Source: Alphaproteobacteria bacterium (GTDB lineage Bacteria; Pseudomonadota; Alphaproteobacteria; CAAGCB01; CAG-977). From it: 64,000 bases of DNA. The DNA is taken from NCBI GenBank assembly GCA_900768465.1, contig CAAGCY010000016.1, positions 1-64,000 on the forward strand, written 5' to 3'. Of the stretch, positions 1 to 7,483 are shown one piece after another. Each line of letters starts with the position of its first letter. Position 1 is the stretch's first letter. The notes under the pieces were generated by a model. That model did no database searches. It had not been told where the DNA came from and saw only the letters and a list, made by a program, of their open reading frames with translations. The translations under genes were made by a program, and so were the position numbers.

Positions 1-341
1 CAAAGGCGGAGTCAATGGATTGCTTCGTCGTTCCGCTCCTCGCAATGACGAGTCAATTCGTCATCACGAGGAGGGCTTTAGCCCGACGCGGTGATCCATT
101 TGCAGGATGTCTGTCGCAAAGGCGGAGTCAATAGATTGCTTCGTCGTTCCACTCCTCGCAATGACGAGTCAATTCGTCATCACGAGGAGGGCTTTAGCCC
201 GACGCGGTGATCCATTTGCAGGATGTTTATCGCAAAGGCGGAGTCAATGGATTGCTTCGTCGTTCCACTCCTCGCAATGACGGGGAAAGAGGGGCGGGGC
301 TCGCAATGACGGAAGAAAAAAAGACTCTCCTCGCAATGACG
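1..341. repeat. Tandem 116-bp composite repeat cluster upstream of flagellin
   Basis: The stretch before the flagellin gene has no gene. Positions 1-116 and 117-232 are near-identical 116-bp units, and 233-282 starts a third. Each unit holds two oppositely oriented palindromic elements: 16-50, 132-166 and 248-282 in one orientation, 59-98 and 175-214 in the other. Remnants of the CTCGCAATGACG end lie at about 300-341. The array may continue left of the window. It looks like dispersed REP/BIME-type repeats: no unique spacers, so not CRISPR. Confidence 0.85.
175..282 (+). repeat. Left copy of a 108-bp direct repeat flanking the flagellin gene
   Basis: This 108-bp block recurs in the same orientation at 2437-2544 with two substitutions by manual comparison, both in the linker between the two palindromic elements. 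The two copies bracket the flagellin gene and could support homologous recombination between them. Confidence 0.85.
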
Positions 342-363
342 TTTTTGTGAGGGGGCGTGCGAG

Positions 364-380
364 TAGGCAAAAATTACCCA
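364..380 (+). promoter_or_regulatory. Candidate flagellin operator or promoter element (copy 1)
   Basis: The sequence TAGGCAAAAATTACCCA lies about 130 bp before the flagellin start. A close relative, TAGGCAAATTTTACCTA, lies about 110 bp before the second flagellin gene on the minus strand at 34945-34961. Both are imperfect palindromes of the form GGYAAA-N-TTTRCC. It does not fit the sigma-54 GG-N10-GC pattern or the FliA consensus well. A regulator binding site is inference from having two copies. Confidence 0.4.
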
Positions 381-509
381 TTGAATAAACGGATGTAATA
401 TGTTACCGTTAAACATAACGGAAAGAAACAGCGGCGAAAGCCGTTTCCGGAATCGGCCCGCAAGGGTCACTTTGTGGGTCATTAACAATCCAAGAAAAGG
501 AGAACTATC

Positions 510-2222
510 ATGTCTACAAATAAAATTGCCTTGACGGCGTCTATGCGTTCGAACTTGTTGAGCTTGAAAAACACGCAAAAACTGTTCGATTCGACACAGG
601 ATAAATTGTCCACGGGTTACAAAGTGAATTCGGCAATGGACAACCCCTCGTCATACTTTACGGCGCAATCGTTGAACGCGCGTGCGGATGACTTGTCTAC
701 GTTGCTGGACAGCATCGGGCAGGCGATTTCGACGCTGCAGACGGCGGATAAGGGCATTACTTCTTTGCAAGACTTTGTGTCTCAGGCGAAATCCATCGCG
801 AACAGCGCGCGCGACACCGCGAACGTTTCGGCGAAAGTTACGTCGACCGTGAAGTTCGACAAGGACGCGCTGAAATCGCAAAAAGTCATCGGCGACGCCG
901 TTCCGAACGCGGTAGCGAACGACAAAATGGTCATTCGCTACGGCGATTCGACCAAATTGACGGGTACGACGAACGTTAAAGAAGACACGTTGTTGTCGGG
1001 AATCGGTATGAACGAAATTGACGCTGGTGAAGCTTCAATCCGTGTTGACGGCAAAGAATATCAGATTGTCACCAAAGATAAAACTGAAAACAAAATGACG
1101 TACGAAATCGCGAAAGATTCCGTATTTGAATTTGTTTCAGCCAATGGAACGACATCGTATATGGTAAAAGATTCTGCAGGAAAGCAGATTACGATTACCG
1201 GTGACGGTTCAGCCTTTACAGCAGGTGATAAGCTGACAAACACAGCTGCGGGGACGGTTGAGGTTACCGAGGACGGTAAAACGACAATGACGGTAACCTT
1301 TGCAAAAGACACAACTGGCAAGGCTTTGACTGAATTCAAAGAAAGCAAATTGACGATTGAAGTCAATGCTGATGCCACGGTCAAAGAATTTGCGGAAACC
1401 GTCGAAACGATGATCGGTACGAAAGTCTTTGATGCCTCCATTGAAGATTCGAACATGGTCTTCAAAACATTGGATACCACGTCGTTGGAAGTCACGGGAA
1501 AAATTGCTACGGCTTTTGGTCTGGATGCCGGCCAAGAAATCACGTTGGAAGCCGACGACACGGCGGAATCGCTGCGTTTGAAAATCAACGCGTTGGAAGG
1601 CATCGCCGCCGAATTCGATGAAAACGGCAAACTGGTCGTTAAATCCGCCGAAGGTGACGATTTGGTCATTTCCGGCGCTTTGGCGGACAAGCTGGGCATT
1701 TCCGGTGCGGTGACGAACGGTTCGAACGAACGCGCCGCGTATGCGAAACAGTTTGACAGCGTTTTGAAACAGATTGACGAACTGGTGCAGGATACGTCCT
1801 ACAAAGGCATCAACCTGTTGAAAGGCGACAACCTGACGGTTGTGTTCAACGAATCGCGTACCAGCACGTTGGAACTGAAGGGCGTCACGTTCGATTCGAC
1901 GGGCTTGGGCTTCACGGCTTCCAAGAACGAATGGATCAGCACGACTGATATTGACGAATCTTTGGATCAAATCACCAAAGCGACGTCGATGCTGCGCGCT
2001 CAGGCGTCCGAATTCGGTCAGAACTTGTCCACGGTGCAAATCCGCGAAGACTTCACCGAAAACATGATCAACAACCTGACCACGGGCGCGGACAAGCTGA
2101 CGCTGGCTGACGCGAACGAAGAAGCGGCGAACTTGCTGGCTCTGCAGACCCGTCAGTCGTTGGCGACGAACTCTTTGTCGCTGGCGTCGCAGTCGGCTCA
2201 GAGCGTGTTGAAATTGTTCTAA
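510..2222 (+). CDS. fliC: Flagellin (filament subunit)
   Basis: Filament protein exported by the flagellar type III system. At 570 aa it is longer than the common 270-500 aa. The N-terminal region (about 1-140) has the D0/D1 pattern, with LSTGYKVNSAMDNPSSYF around residue 32 and the SLQDFVSQAKSIANSA helix. The C-terminal region (about 480-570) ends in the typical LASQSAQSVLKLF. The middle (about 140-400) is a hypervariable, threonine- and acid-rich insertion that is probably surface exposed. The ATG at 510 follows AAAAGGAG at 495-502, and a strong terminator follows at 2250. The gene stands alone between two repeat clusters and directly before the ribosomal alpha operon, an unusual place for a flagellin. 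No cysteine is present. Confidence 0.93.
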   Translation: MSTNKIALTASMRSNLLSLKNTQKLFDSTQDKLSTGYKVNSAMDNPSSYFTAQSLNARADDLSTLLDSIGQAISTLQTADKGITSLQDFVSQAKSIANSARDTANVSAKVTSTVKFDKDALKSQKVIGDAVPNAVANDKMVIRYGDSTKLTGTTNVKEDTLLSGIGMNEIDAGEASIRVDGKEYQIVTKDKTENKMTYEIAKDSVFEFVSANGTTSYMVKDSAGKQITITGDGSAFTAGDKLTNTAAGTVEVTEDGKTTMTVTFAKDTTGKALTEFKESKLTIEVNADATVKEFAETVETMIGTKVFDASIEDSNMVFKTLDTTSLEVTGKIATAFGLDAGQEITLEADDTAESLRLKINALEGIAAEFDENGKLVVKSAEGDDLVISGALADKLGISGAVTNGSNERAAYAKQFDSVLKQIDELVQDTSYKGINLLKGDNLTVVFNESRTSTLELKGVTFDSTGLGFTASKNEWISTTDIDESLDQITKATSMLRAQASEFGQNLSTVQIREDFTENMINNLTTGADKLTLADANEEAANLLALQTRQSLATNSLSLASQSAQSVLKLF

Positions 2223-2249
2223 GTCTTGCAATTGACATGAAACAAAAAG

Positions 2250-2279
2250 CGGGGGAAAGGAAACTTTCCCCCGTTTTTT
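2250..2279 (+). terminator. Rho-independent terminator of the flagellin gene
   Basis: A 10-bp perfect stem (CGGGGGAAAG, 2250-2259, pairing with 2264-2273) with a GAAA loop is followed by six T residues, 27 bp after the stop codon. Confidence 0.93.
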
Positions 2280-2295
2280 CGTCCCCCCTTGATTT

Positions 2296-2636
2296 GTCAT
2301 TGCGAGGAGTGTCGTCAGACACGACGCGGCAATCCACGGGGGCGGGACGGCAGAGTCGGAGTTAACGGAAAGGCACGGAGTCAATGGATTGCTTCGTCGT
2401 TCCACTCCTCGCAATGACGGGAAAAGAGGGATGTTCCGTCATCACGAGGAGGGCTTTAGCCCGACGCGGTGATCCATTTGCAGGATGCTTATTGCAAAGG
2501 CGGAGTCAATGGATTGCTTCGTCGTTCCACTCCTCGCAATGACGAGAGAAAAGGGGCGGGGTTCGCAATGACGGGGGAGGGGGGGAAGGAGGGCTTTTTG
2601 TCATTGCGGGGAGTGTCGTCAGACACGACGCGGCAA
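2296..2636. repeat. Second palindromic repeat cluster, downstream of flagellin
   Basis: Five elements of the same family as at 1-282: 2296-2336, 2385-2419 (reverse), 2437-2476, 2510-2544 (reverse) and 2600-2635 (right arm degraded). Each has conserved GAGGAG and CGACG blocks around an inner stem and an outer stem. The stems vary while pairing is kept: ATTGC/GCAAT or ATCAC/GTGAT outside, GTGTC/GACAC or GGGCT/AGCCC inside. This supports a folded DNA or RNA element. No gene is seen in 2223-2823. Confidence 0.85.
2437..2544 (+). repeat. Right copy of the 108-bp direct repeat flanking flagellin
   Basis: Same orientation as 175-282 and 106 of 108 positions identical by manual comparison. The copies lie 2.26 kb apart with only the flagellin gene and repeat DNA between them. 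Confidence 0.85.
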
Positions 2637-2693
2637 GCTGTTTCGGATTTATAATAAAGTTTTCAAAAATCTTAAAAAATATGCGTCAAACTC

Positions 2694-2720
2694 TTGACTC
2701 TTTGGGCTGTTGAGTATACT
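2694..2720 (+). promoter_or_regulatory. Candidate sigma-70 promoter of the alpha ribosomal operon
   Basis: TTGACT (2694-2699) and TATACT (2715-2720) are separated by 15 bp, slightly short of the ideal spacing. It lies after the repeat cluster and about 104 bp before the rpsM start, so the operon appears to have its own promoter instead of reading through from secY-adk, which are absent here. Confidence 0.55.
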
Positions 2721-2769
2721 TTGAAGCCCTTGACAAGGGCATCGCAGTATAATGCCCTGTCAGGTGTTG

Positions 2770-2794
2770 TGTCGGATTCCTTTGGAATTCGACA
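2770..2794 (+). promoter_or_regulatory. Hairpin in the rpsM 5' untranslated region
   Basis: An 11-bp stem (2770-2780 with 2784-2794, one G-T pair) with a TTT loop ends 17 bp before the rpsM ribosome binding site. A smaller GCCCTT/AAGGGC hairpin precedes it at 2726-2740. It could be a target for ribosomal protein feedback, but no known leader class was recognised. Confidence 0.5.
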
Positions 2795-2823
2795 GGTTTT
2801 GATTTGTAAATAGGAGATTAAAC

Positions 2824-3198
2824 TTGGCACGTATTGCTGGTGTAAATATTCCGACAAACAAGCGCGTGGAAATCGCTTTGACGTATATCCACGGCATCGG
2901 TCGGACTCTGTCCCGCGAAATCTGCGGGAAACTGAACATCGACGAAGCCCGCCGCGTAAGCGAATTGACGGACGACGATGTTCTGAAACTGCGTGAATTG
3001 ATCGACCACGAATACCACGTCGAAGGCGAACTGCGCCGCGAAGTGGGCGTGAATATCAAACGCTTGATGGACTTGGGCTGCTATCGCGGTCTGCGTCATC
3101 GTAAAGGTCTGCCCGTTCGCGGTCAAAGAACGCATACGAACGCTCGTACGCGTAAAGGTCCCGCGAAACCCATCGCAGGCAAGAAAAAAGCTGTTTAA
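2824..3198 (+). CDS. rpsM: 30S ribosomal protein S13
   Basis: Small-subunit head protein that contacts tRNA and the 50S subunit. The 124 aa length is normal. The start MARIAGVNIPTNKRVEIALTYI, the helix-hairpin-helix GIGRTLSREIC and the basic tail RGQRTHTNARTRKG are typical of the family. The start codon is TTG at 2824, chosen because TAGGAGATT ends just before it and it gives the canonical N-terminus. First gene of the alpha operon, 18 bp ahead of rpsK. The usual upstream neighbours secY and adk are replaced by flagellin and repeats. Confidence 0.97.
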   Translation: MARIAGVNIPTNKRVEIALTYIHGIGRTLSREICGKLNIDEARRVSELTDDDVLKLRELIDHEYHVEGELRREVGVNIKRLMDLGCYRGLRHRKGLPVRGQRTHTNARTRKGPAKPIAGKKKAV

Positions 3199-3216
3199 TT
3201 GAAAGGCGATTGATTC

Positions 3217-3612
3217 ATGGCTAAAGCTACAACAACGGTTCGCACGAAAAAGCGCGAACGCAAAAATATCACTTCCGGGATTGCTCACGTCAATTCGACG
3301 TTCAATAACTCGAAAGTGACGATTACCGACGCTCAGGGAAACACGATTTCCTGGTCTTCCGCCGGTGCTCACGGCTTCAAGGGTTCGCGTAAATCGACCC
3401 CGTACGCCGCGCAGGTTACCGCCGAAGATGCCGGCAAAAAAGCCGCCGAACACGGTATGAAAACTTTGGAAGTATGGGTAAAGGGTCCCGGCGCAGGCCG
3501 TGAATCCGCTCTGCGTGCTTTGCAAGCCGTCGGTTTCGTCATTACGGCGATCCGCGACGTTACCGCCGTTCCTCACAACGGTTGCCGTCCCCGCAAACGC
3601 CGTCGCGTTTAA
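3217..3612 (+). CDS. rpsK: 30S ribosomal protein S11
   Basis: Platform protein of the small subunit near the decoding region. It has 131 aa with the family signature from about residue 25: GIAHVNSTFNNSKVTITDAQG, then WSSAGAHGFKGSRKSTPYAAQ and the C-terminal DVTAVPHNGCRPRKRRRV. Preceded by AAAGGCGA. Followed by a 91-bp gap carrying a perfect hairpin before rpoA. Confidence 0.97.
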   Translation: MAKATTTVRTKKRERKNITSGIAHVNSTFNNSKVTITDAQGNTISWSSAGAHGFKGSRKSTPYAAQVTAEDAGKKAAEHGMKTLEVWVKGPGAGRESALRALQAVGFVITAIRDVTAVPHNGCRPRKRRRV

Positions 3613-3620
3613 CGGTTCGG

Positions 3621-3644
3621 ATTCGAATCCCGTCGGATTCGAAT
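3621..3644 (+). promoter_or_regulatory. Perfect intercistronic hairpin between rpsK and rpoA
   Basis: The 10-bp stem ATTCGAATCC (3621-3630) pairs perfectly with 3635-3644 around a CGTC tetraloop. No T-run follows, so it is unlikely to be a simple terminator. It may be an RNase processing site, an mRNA stabiliser or a protein target. Confidence 0.55.
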
Positions 3645-3703
3645 ACTGGTTCGTACCTTTCGCAAGAAAGATACTTTAAATTTACAAAGCAGGAGAGATA
3701 CTC

Positions 3704-4720
3704 GTGATTCAGAAAAACTGGCAAGACTTGATTAAGCCGAGCAATATCGTCGTCGAACACGCAGATAATTCCGCACGAAAGGCGACATTCGTCGTTGAAC
3801 CGTTGGAACGCGGTTTCGGCATAACGTTGGGTAATGCTCTGCGTCGCGTCTTGTTGTCTTCGCTGCAGGGAGCTGCGGTGACTGCGATTAAAATCGACAA
3901 CGTCAAACACGAATTTTCCTCGATTGAGGGCGTTCGCGAAGACGTTTCCGATATTATTTTGAACATCAAAACGCTGGCTCTGCGCTATGACGGCGAAACA
4001 GCCCGCCGCATGACTTTGAAAGCGGAAGGTCCGTGCGAAGTCACCGCCGCGATGATCGAAACGGGACATGACGTTGAAATCATGAACCCCGAACTGGTCA
4101 TTTGCACGCTGGACAAAGGCGCTAAGTTGAATATGGAACTGACGGTCGGTACGGGCAAAGGCTATGTCCCCGCGTCCCAAAACCGCCCCGAAGACTGCCC
4201 CATCGATTTGATTCCGGTGGATTCCATCTTCAGCCCGATTGCCAAAGCCGTTTATCAGGTTGAAAACGCCCGTGTGGGTCAAATCACCAACTATGACAAA
4301 CTGTCTTTGACGGTCGAAACAAACGGTGCGGTTTCTCCGGAAGACGCTGTCGCTTTGGCGGCGCGCATTCTGACGGAACAGCTGAAAATGTTCATCAATT
4401 TCGAAGAACCCGAAGAAGATCAGGAAGCCGAAAAGAAAGACGAATTGCCGTTCAACCGCAATTTGCTGCGCAAAGTCGACGAATTGGAATTGTCCGTGCG
4501 TTCCGCAAACTGCCTGAAAAACGACAACATCGTTTACATCGGCGATCTGGTTCAGAAAACGGAAGCCGAAATGTTGCGTACACCGAACTTCGGCCGCAAG
4601 TCTTTGAACGAAATCAAAGAGGTTCTTTCTCAGATGGGATTGCATTTGGGTATGGAAGTGGTCGGTTGGCCGCCTGAAAACATCGAATCGCTGTCCAAAG
4701 GTCTGGAAGAACCGTTTTAA
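3704..4720 (+). CDS. rpoA: RNA polymerase alpha subunit
   Basis: Alpha subunit, which dimerises to start polymerase assembly and binds activators and UP elements. It has 338 aa. The N-terminal domain (about 1-235) contains ERGFGITLGNALRRVLLSS. The C-terminal domain (about 255-325) contains NCLKNDNIVYIGDLVQKTE and TPNFGRKSLNEIKE. The start is GTG at 3704 with AGGAGA at 3691-3696. Third gene of the alpha operon, separated from both neighbours by gaps with hairpins. Confidence 0.97.
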   Translation: MIQKNWQDLIKPSNIVVEHADNSARKATFVVEPLERGFGITLGNALRRVLLSSLQGAAVTAIKIDNVKHEFSSIEGVREDVSDIILNIKTLALRYDGETARRMTLKAEGPCEVTAAMIETGHDVEIMNPELVICTLDKGAKLNMELTVGTGKGYVPASQNRPEDCPIDLIPVDSIFSPIAKAVYQVENARVGQITNYDKLSLTVETNGAVSPEDAVALAARILTEQLKMFINFEEPEEDQEAEKKDELPFNRNLLRKVDELELSVRSANCLKNDNIVYIGDLVQKTEAEMLRTPNFGRKSLNEIKEVLSQMGLHLGMEVVGWPPENIESLSKGLEEPF

Positions 4721-4728
4721 GTAAATTT

Positions 4729-4833
4729 CCTGTTCGGTTGAACAGGGCTGTGACATACGTGATAGCTTGGGGTTTGCGATGATTTCAAGCAAGCGGTGTC
4801 AGAGAAGTTTTTATCGGTTTCGTGCGCGAAACC
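4729..4833 (+). promoter_or_regulatory. Two small hairpins between rpoA and rplQ
   Basis: CCTGTTC/GAACAGG (4729-4735 with 4740-4746, loop GGTT) and GGTTTCG/CGAAACC (4816-4822 with 4827-4833, loop TGCG) are both perfect 7-bp stems in the 129-bp gap. The second ends 4 bp before the TAGGAGG of rplQ and could affect access to that site. No T-tract follows either. Confidence 0.5.
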
Positions 4834-4849
4834 ATGATAGGAGGAAATT

Positions 4850-5266
4850 ATGAATCATCGTAATAGTAAGCGTAAGCTGAATAAATCGTTCGCTCACCGC
4901 CGTGCCATGTTTGCCAACATGGCGAATGCGTTAATCAAGCATGAACAAATCAAAACCACGTTGCCCAAAGCCAAGGAACTGCGTCCTGTCTTTGAAAAGC
5001 TGATCACGATTGCTAAAGTCGGTGATTTGCACAAACGTCGTCAGTTGATTTCTTTCCTGCGCGATGAAAAAATGGCTGACAAGATGATTGCCACGCTCGC
5101 CGCCCGCTACAAAGACCGCAACGGCGGTTATACCCGCGTTTTGAAAGCGGGTCTGCGTTACGGCGACTGTGCGCCGATGGCGATTATCGAATTGGTCGAC
5201 CGCGACGTCAATGCCAAAGGACAAGATTCCGGCGTTGTTGTTACGGAAGCGGAAGAAACAAAATAA
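4850..5266 (+). CDS. rplQ: 50S ribosomal protein L17
   Basis: Large-subunit protein near the peptide exit tunnel. It has 138 aa; the N-terminal RNSKRKLNKSFAHRRAMFANM and KTTLPKAKELRPVFEKLITIAK are characteristic. The C-terminus carries a short acidic tail (TEAEETK) beyond the core. The ATG at 4850 follows TAGGAGG. Last gene of the alpha operon, followed 27 bp later by a terminator. Confidence 0.97.
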   Translation: MNHRNSKRKLNKSFAHRRAMFANMANALIKHEQIKTTLPKAKELRPVFEKLITIAKVGDLHKRRQLISFLRDEKMADKMIATLAARYKDRNGGYTRVLKAGLRYGDCAPMAIIELVDRDVNAKGQDSGVVVTEAEETK

Positions 5267-5293
5267 GACGTTGATTTCTTCAACAAAACGAAA

Positions 5294-5324
5294 AGGCAGG
5301 CTTGAAAAAGCCTGTCTTTTTTTT
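5294..5324 (+). terminator. Rho-independent terminator of the alpha operon
   Basis: Stem 5294-5303 with 5308-5317 (one G-T pair), loop GAAA, followed by a run of eight T residues. Confidence 0.93.
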
Positions 5325-5332
5325 AAGGTGTA

Positions 5333-5367
5333 AAAAAAACGGGAGGTTAAGCAACCTCCCGTTTTTT
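5333..5367 (-). terminator. Terminator of the lipoprotein gene (bidirectional shape)
   Basis: The perfect stem ACGGGAGGTT/AACCTCCCGT (5339-5348, 5353-5362) is flanked by an A-run at 5333-5339 and a T-run after 5362, so it can work in both directions. It ends transcription of the minus-strand gene at 5380 and backs up the alpha operon terminator. Confidence 0.9.
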
Positions 5368-5379
5368 CGGTGATGCCCG

Positions 5380-6225
5380 CTATTTCAGGGGGATGGGGCT
5401 GACTTTATACTGTCCCGGGGACAGTTTTTTGCCCGTGTTGTTTTTGACGCCGTATTCTTCGCGGACGCTGCCTTGCTGTTCGACGGGCATGGACGGTTCG
5501 GTCGGTTCGGCTTTGGGCAAGACGAATTTTTTGGGATTCGAGGGCAGGGCGTTTTTCTGGAAACGCATCATCACATAGCCCGTGCCGCCGCCGTACGCCG
5601 ATCCGGAAACGCCGATGGAATAGCTGGCGCCGATTTCGCCGTAATCCAGATTGATGTAATCAATCGCAAAAACAGTCGAAAGCAGCGAGGTCGAAACGGT
5701 CGTGAATTTGCAGCGGTATCCCGTGTCTTCCATTAAAACGTAATCGGGCGATTTAACGAACAAAGCGTTGTTGGACGCGCGGCATTGCGGACGGATGTTG
5801 TTGTAGTGCATATTGTAATCCAGCGCAATGTTGACGGTTTGCTCTGTTTTGTTCAAACGGACGTCCAGCAGCTTTGCGGAATCGATGACGACCGTGGCGG
5901 GAGTGATGCCCGCTTTGATTTGAAACTGCAAATAGTTTTCAAAGCATGTTCTTGTCGCGGGATCGGCTTCGCACAGCATAATTTGGGAATCCAAGTTATT
6001 GTCGAACAGGTTGTACAAACTGTTGTACATGAATTCGCGCGTCATATTCGTTCTGGCGGGCGCGCATTGAGCCGAACGGCAAATAATGACCGAAGACGGC
6101 GCTTTCGGTGTAATAATCGTCGTTTGTTCAAACGGCGAAGGATAAAACGAACCACAGGACGCCGTAACGCCCGCGATTGTCGCCGTCAATAACGTTTTTT
6201 TCAATAAATCCGATGATTTGGACAC
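5380..6225 (-). CDS. Putative lipoprotein of unknown function
   Basis: Exported 281-aa protein. The N-terminus (KK, a hydrophobic stretch, then VTASC at about residue 24) fits a lipoprotein signal peptide with cysteine 24 as the lipidated residue. Several further cysteines (CRSAQC, CEADPATRTC, CRASN, YRCKF) suggest disulfides in the periplasm. The C-terminal third is rich in proline, lysine and glutamate. The start is GTG at 6225, supported by GGGAG eight bases upstream; there is no earlier alternative. Single gene, converging on the alpha operon and divergent from the membrane protein at 6350. The family was not recognised. Confidence 0.75.
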   Translation of the reverse strand: MSKSSDLLKKTLLTATIAGVTASCGSFYPSPFEQTTIITPKAPSSVIICRSAQCAPARTNMTREFMYNSLYNLFDNNLDSQIMLCEADPATRTCFENYLQFQIKAGITPATVVIDSAKLLDVRLNKTEQTVNIALDYNMHYNNIRPQCRASNNALFVKSPDYVLMEDTGYRCKFTTVSTSLLSTVFAIDYINLDYGEIGASYSIGVSGSAYGGGTGYVMMRFQKNALPSNPKKFVLPKAEPTEPSMPVEQQGSVREEYGVKNNTGKKLSPGQYKVSPIPLK

Positions 6226-6349
6226 CTTGGGAACTCCCGCGAAAGTTTATATTTTTACTTTACCATATCAGCGAATTCTTACGAAAAGATAAAAAAAACA
6301 GGGGCAGCTGAGTTTTTTCCGTGATAGGATAAGCGAAAAAGGATTTGAG

Positions 6350-7483
6350 ATGAAAAAGTATTTTTCTTGGGCTGTTTTGGCGGCGGCTGTTGTTTGGTGT
6401 TCCGCCGCGGTTGCGCGGTACGCCGTCAATGTGGCTTATTGGGACGAAATCCCCTTTTACGCCGCGTTGAAACAGGGGCAAAGCGCGGGCTTTTACTGGC
6501 AGACTTACAACGAACACCGCATTGTGTTTACCAAAATTTTGATGAGCTTCGGCAATCCTTTGACATGGGTTTACACGTCGTACGTTTTGTATCTGCTGAC
6601 GGTTTTCCAGCTGTGGCGGGTGGTGCGAAAAGCCGCGGGGGACAAGTGGTTTTTGCCTGTGCTGTTTTTACCGCTTTTTTCCGATATGAACGCCGTCAAT
6701 TTGCTGTGGGGCTTCGCGTCGCAAACGCATTTGATGATTTTGTTCGCTCTGCTGGCGGTTGAATTCTTTTTTTTGCGTCCCGAAAATACGAAAAACAGAC
6801 TGGCGGGGCTGTTGTTTTTGCTGCTGTCGTGTCTGTCGATGAACATCGTGTTCGCCGTCGGAGTGATGACTGCCGCGCTGATAACCGAAAGAACGCCGAA
6901 AAAGCGGGCTTTTTTTTGTTTCGCGGCGGTTCTTGTCGTCTTTTTCATTGATTACAATCCGACGCTTGAACGGACGAAGGCTTCTGTCTTTTCGCCCGAA
7001 TACGGATATTATCTGACCAATGTGTTTTCGGCGTATTTTACGGGATTCGACCGTTTTTCGATTGTGCATGCCGTTTTGTTCTGCACGCTGTTTTTGCCGA
7101 TTGTCGTGCTGTTTTGCAAAAATTTCGATATGGATGACAGAAGCAAAATGGCTTTGTACGCCGTTGTGTTCGGTTCTTTGTTCGCCGCGGCGGGAATTGC
7201 CCTCAGCCGATTCGGCGACCCGCTGATGCACCGTCACGCCGAAAGCGTCATGATTTGCATTCCTGCCGTGATGATGTTGCTTTATCCGATGAAAAAAGCG
7301 TTTTTGGCGGCGGCGGCAATCGTTGCTTTGGGGTACAGCGCGCATTTCGGCACGGCAAGCTTTGACAAAATCAAGTCCGACCGATTGCAGGGCGTCGCTT
7401 GTATCGAAGCGTTCAAAGCGGGACAAAACGACGGCGATTGTCCGACGCTTTATCCTTACAATATGGCAAAATTCGTTTTTTAA
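6350..7483 (+). CDS. Multi-pass membrane protein, GT-C glycosyltransferase-like
   Basis: A 377-aa integral membrane protein with about nine to ten hydrophobic segments. After the first membrane helix it has WDEIPFY (31-37) and YNEHR (53-57). An acidic first loop followed by an NEHR motif is seen in uncharacterised GT-C-fold membrane proteins that use polyprenyl-linked sugars. The assignment is by pattern only, and the sugar and acceptor are unknown. Start at 6350 after AAAGGATTTGAG. Its last 4 bp overlap the end of the convergent ankyrin gene. Confidence 0.6.
   Translation: MKKYFSWAVLAAAVVWCSAAVARYAVNVAYWDEIPFYAALKQGQSAGFYWQTYNEHRIVFTKILMSFGNPLTWVYTSYVLYLLTVFQLWRVVRKAAGDKWFLPVLFLPLFSDMNAVNLLWGFASQTHLMILFALLAVEFFFLRPENTKNRLAGLLFLLLSCLSMNIVFAVGVMTAALITERTPKKRAFFCFAAVLVVFFIDYNPTLERTKASVFSPEYGYYLTNVFSAYFTGFDRFSIVHAVLFCTLFLPIVVLFCKNFDMDDRSKMALYAVVFGSLFAAAGIALSRFGDPLMHRHAESVMICIPAVMMLLYPMKKAFLAAAAIVALGYSAHFGTASFDKIKSDRLQGVACIEAFKAGQNDGDCPTLYPYNMAKFVF

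Noticed and set aside
1..282. Possible CRISPR array
   Set aside because: Units are 116 bp, tandem and almost identical, with no unique spacers and no cas genes nearby.
364..380. Sigma-54 promoter before flagellin
   Set aside because: No GG-N10-GC spacing; the element is better described as an imperfect palindrome.
180..578. Open frame of 132 codons on the minus strand over the repeats
   Set aside because: It consists of repeat DNA and overlaps the flagellin start; the repeated peptide comes from the 116-bp unit, not from selection on a protein.
1209..2414. Long 401-codon minus-strand frame over the flagellin
   Set aside because: Antisense shadow caused by codon bias of the flagellin; arginine- and glutamine-rich, no family pattern, and no ribosome binding site.
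3560..4792. 410-codon minus-strand frame over rpoA
   Set aside because: Shadow of a universal gene; low-complexity composition rich in Phe, Arg and Gln.
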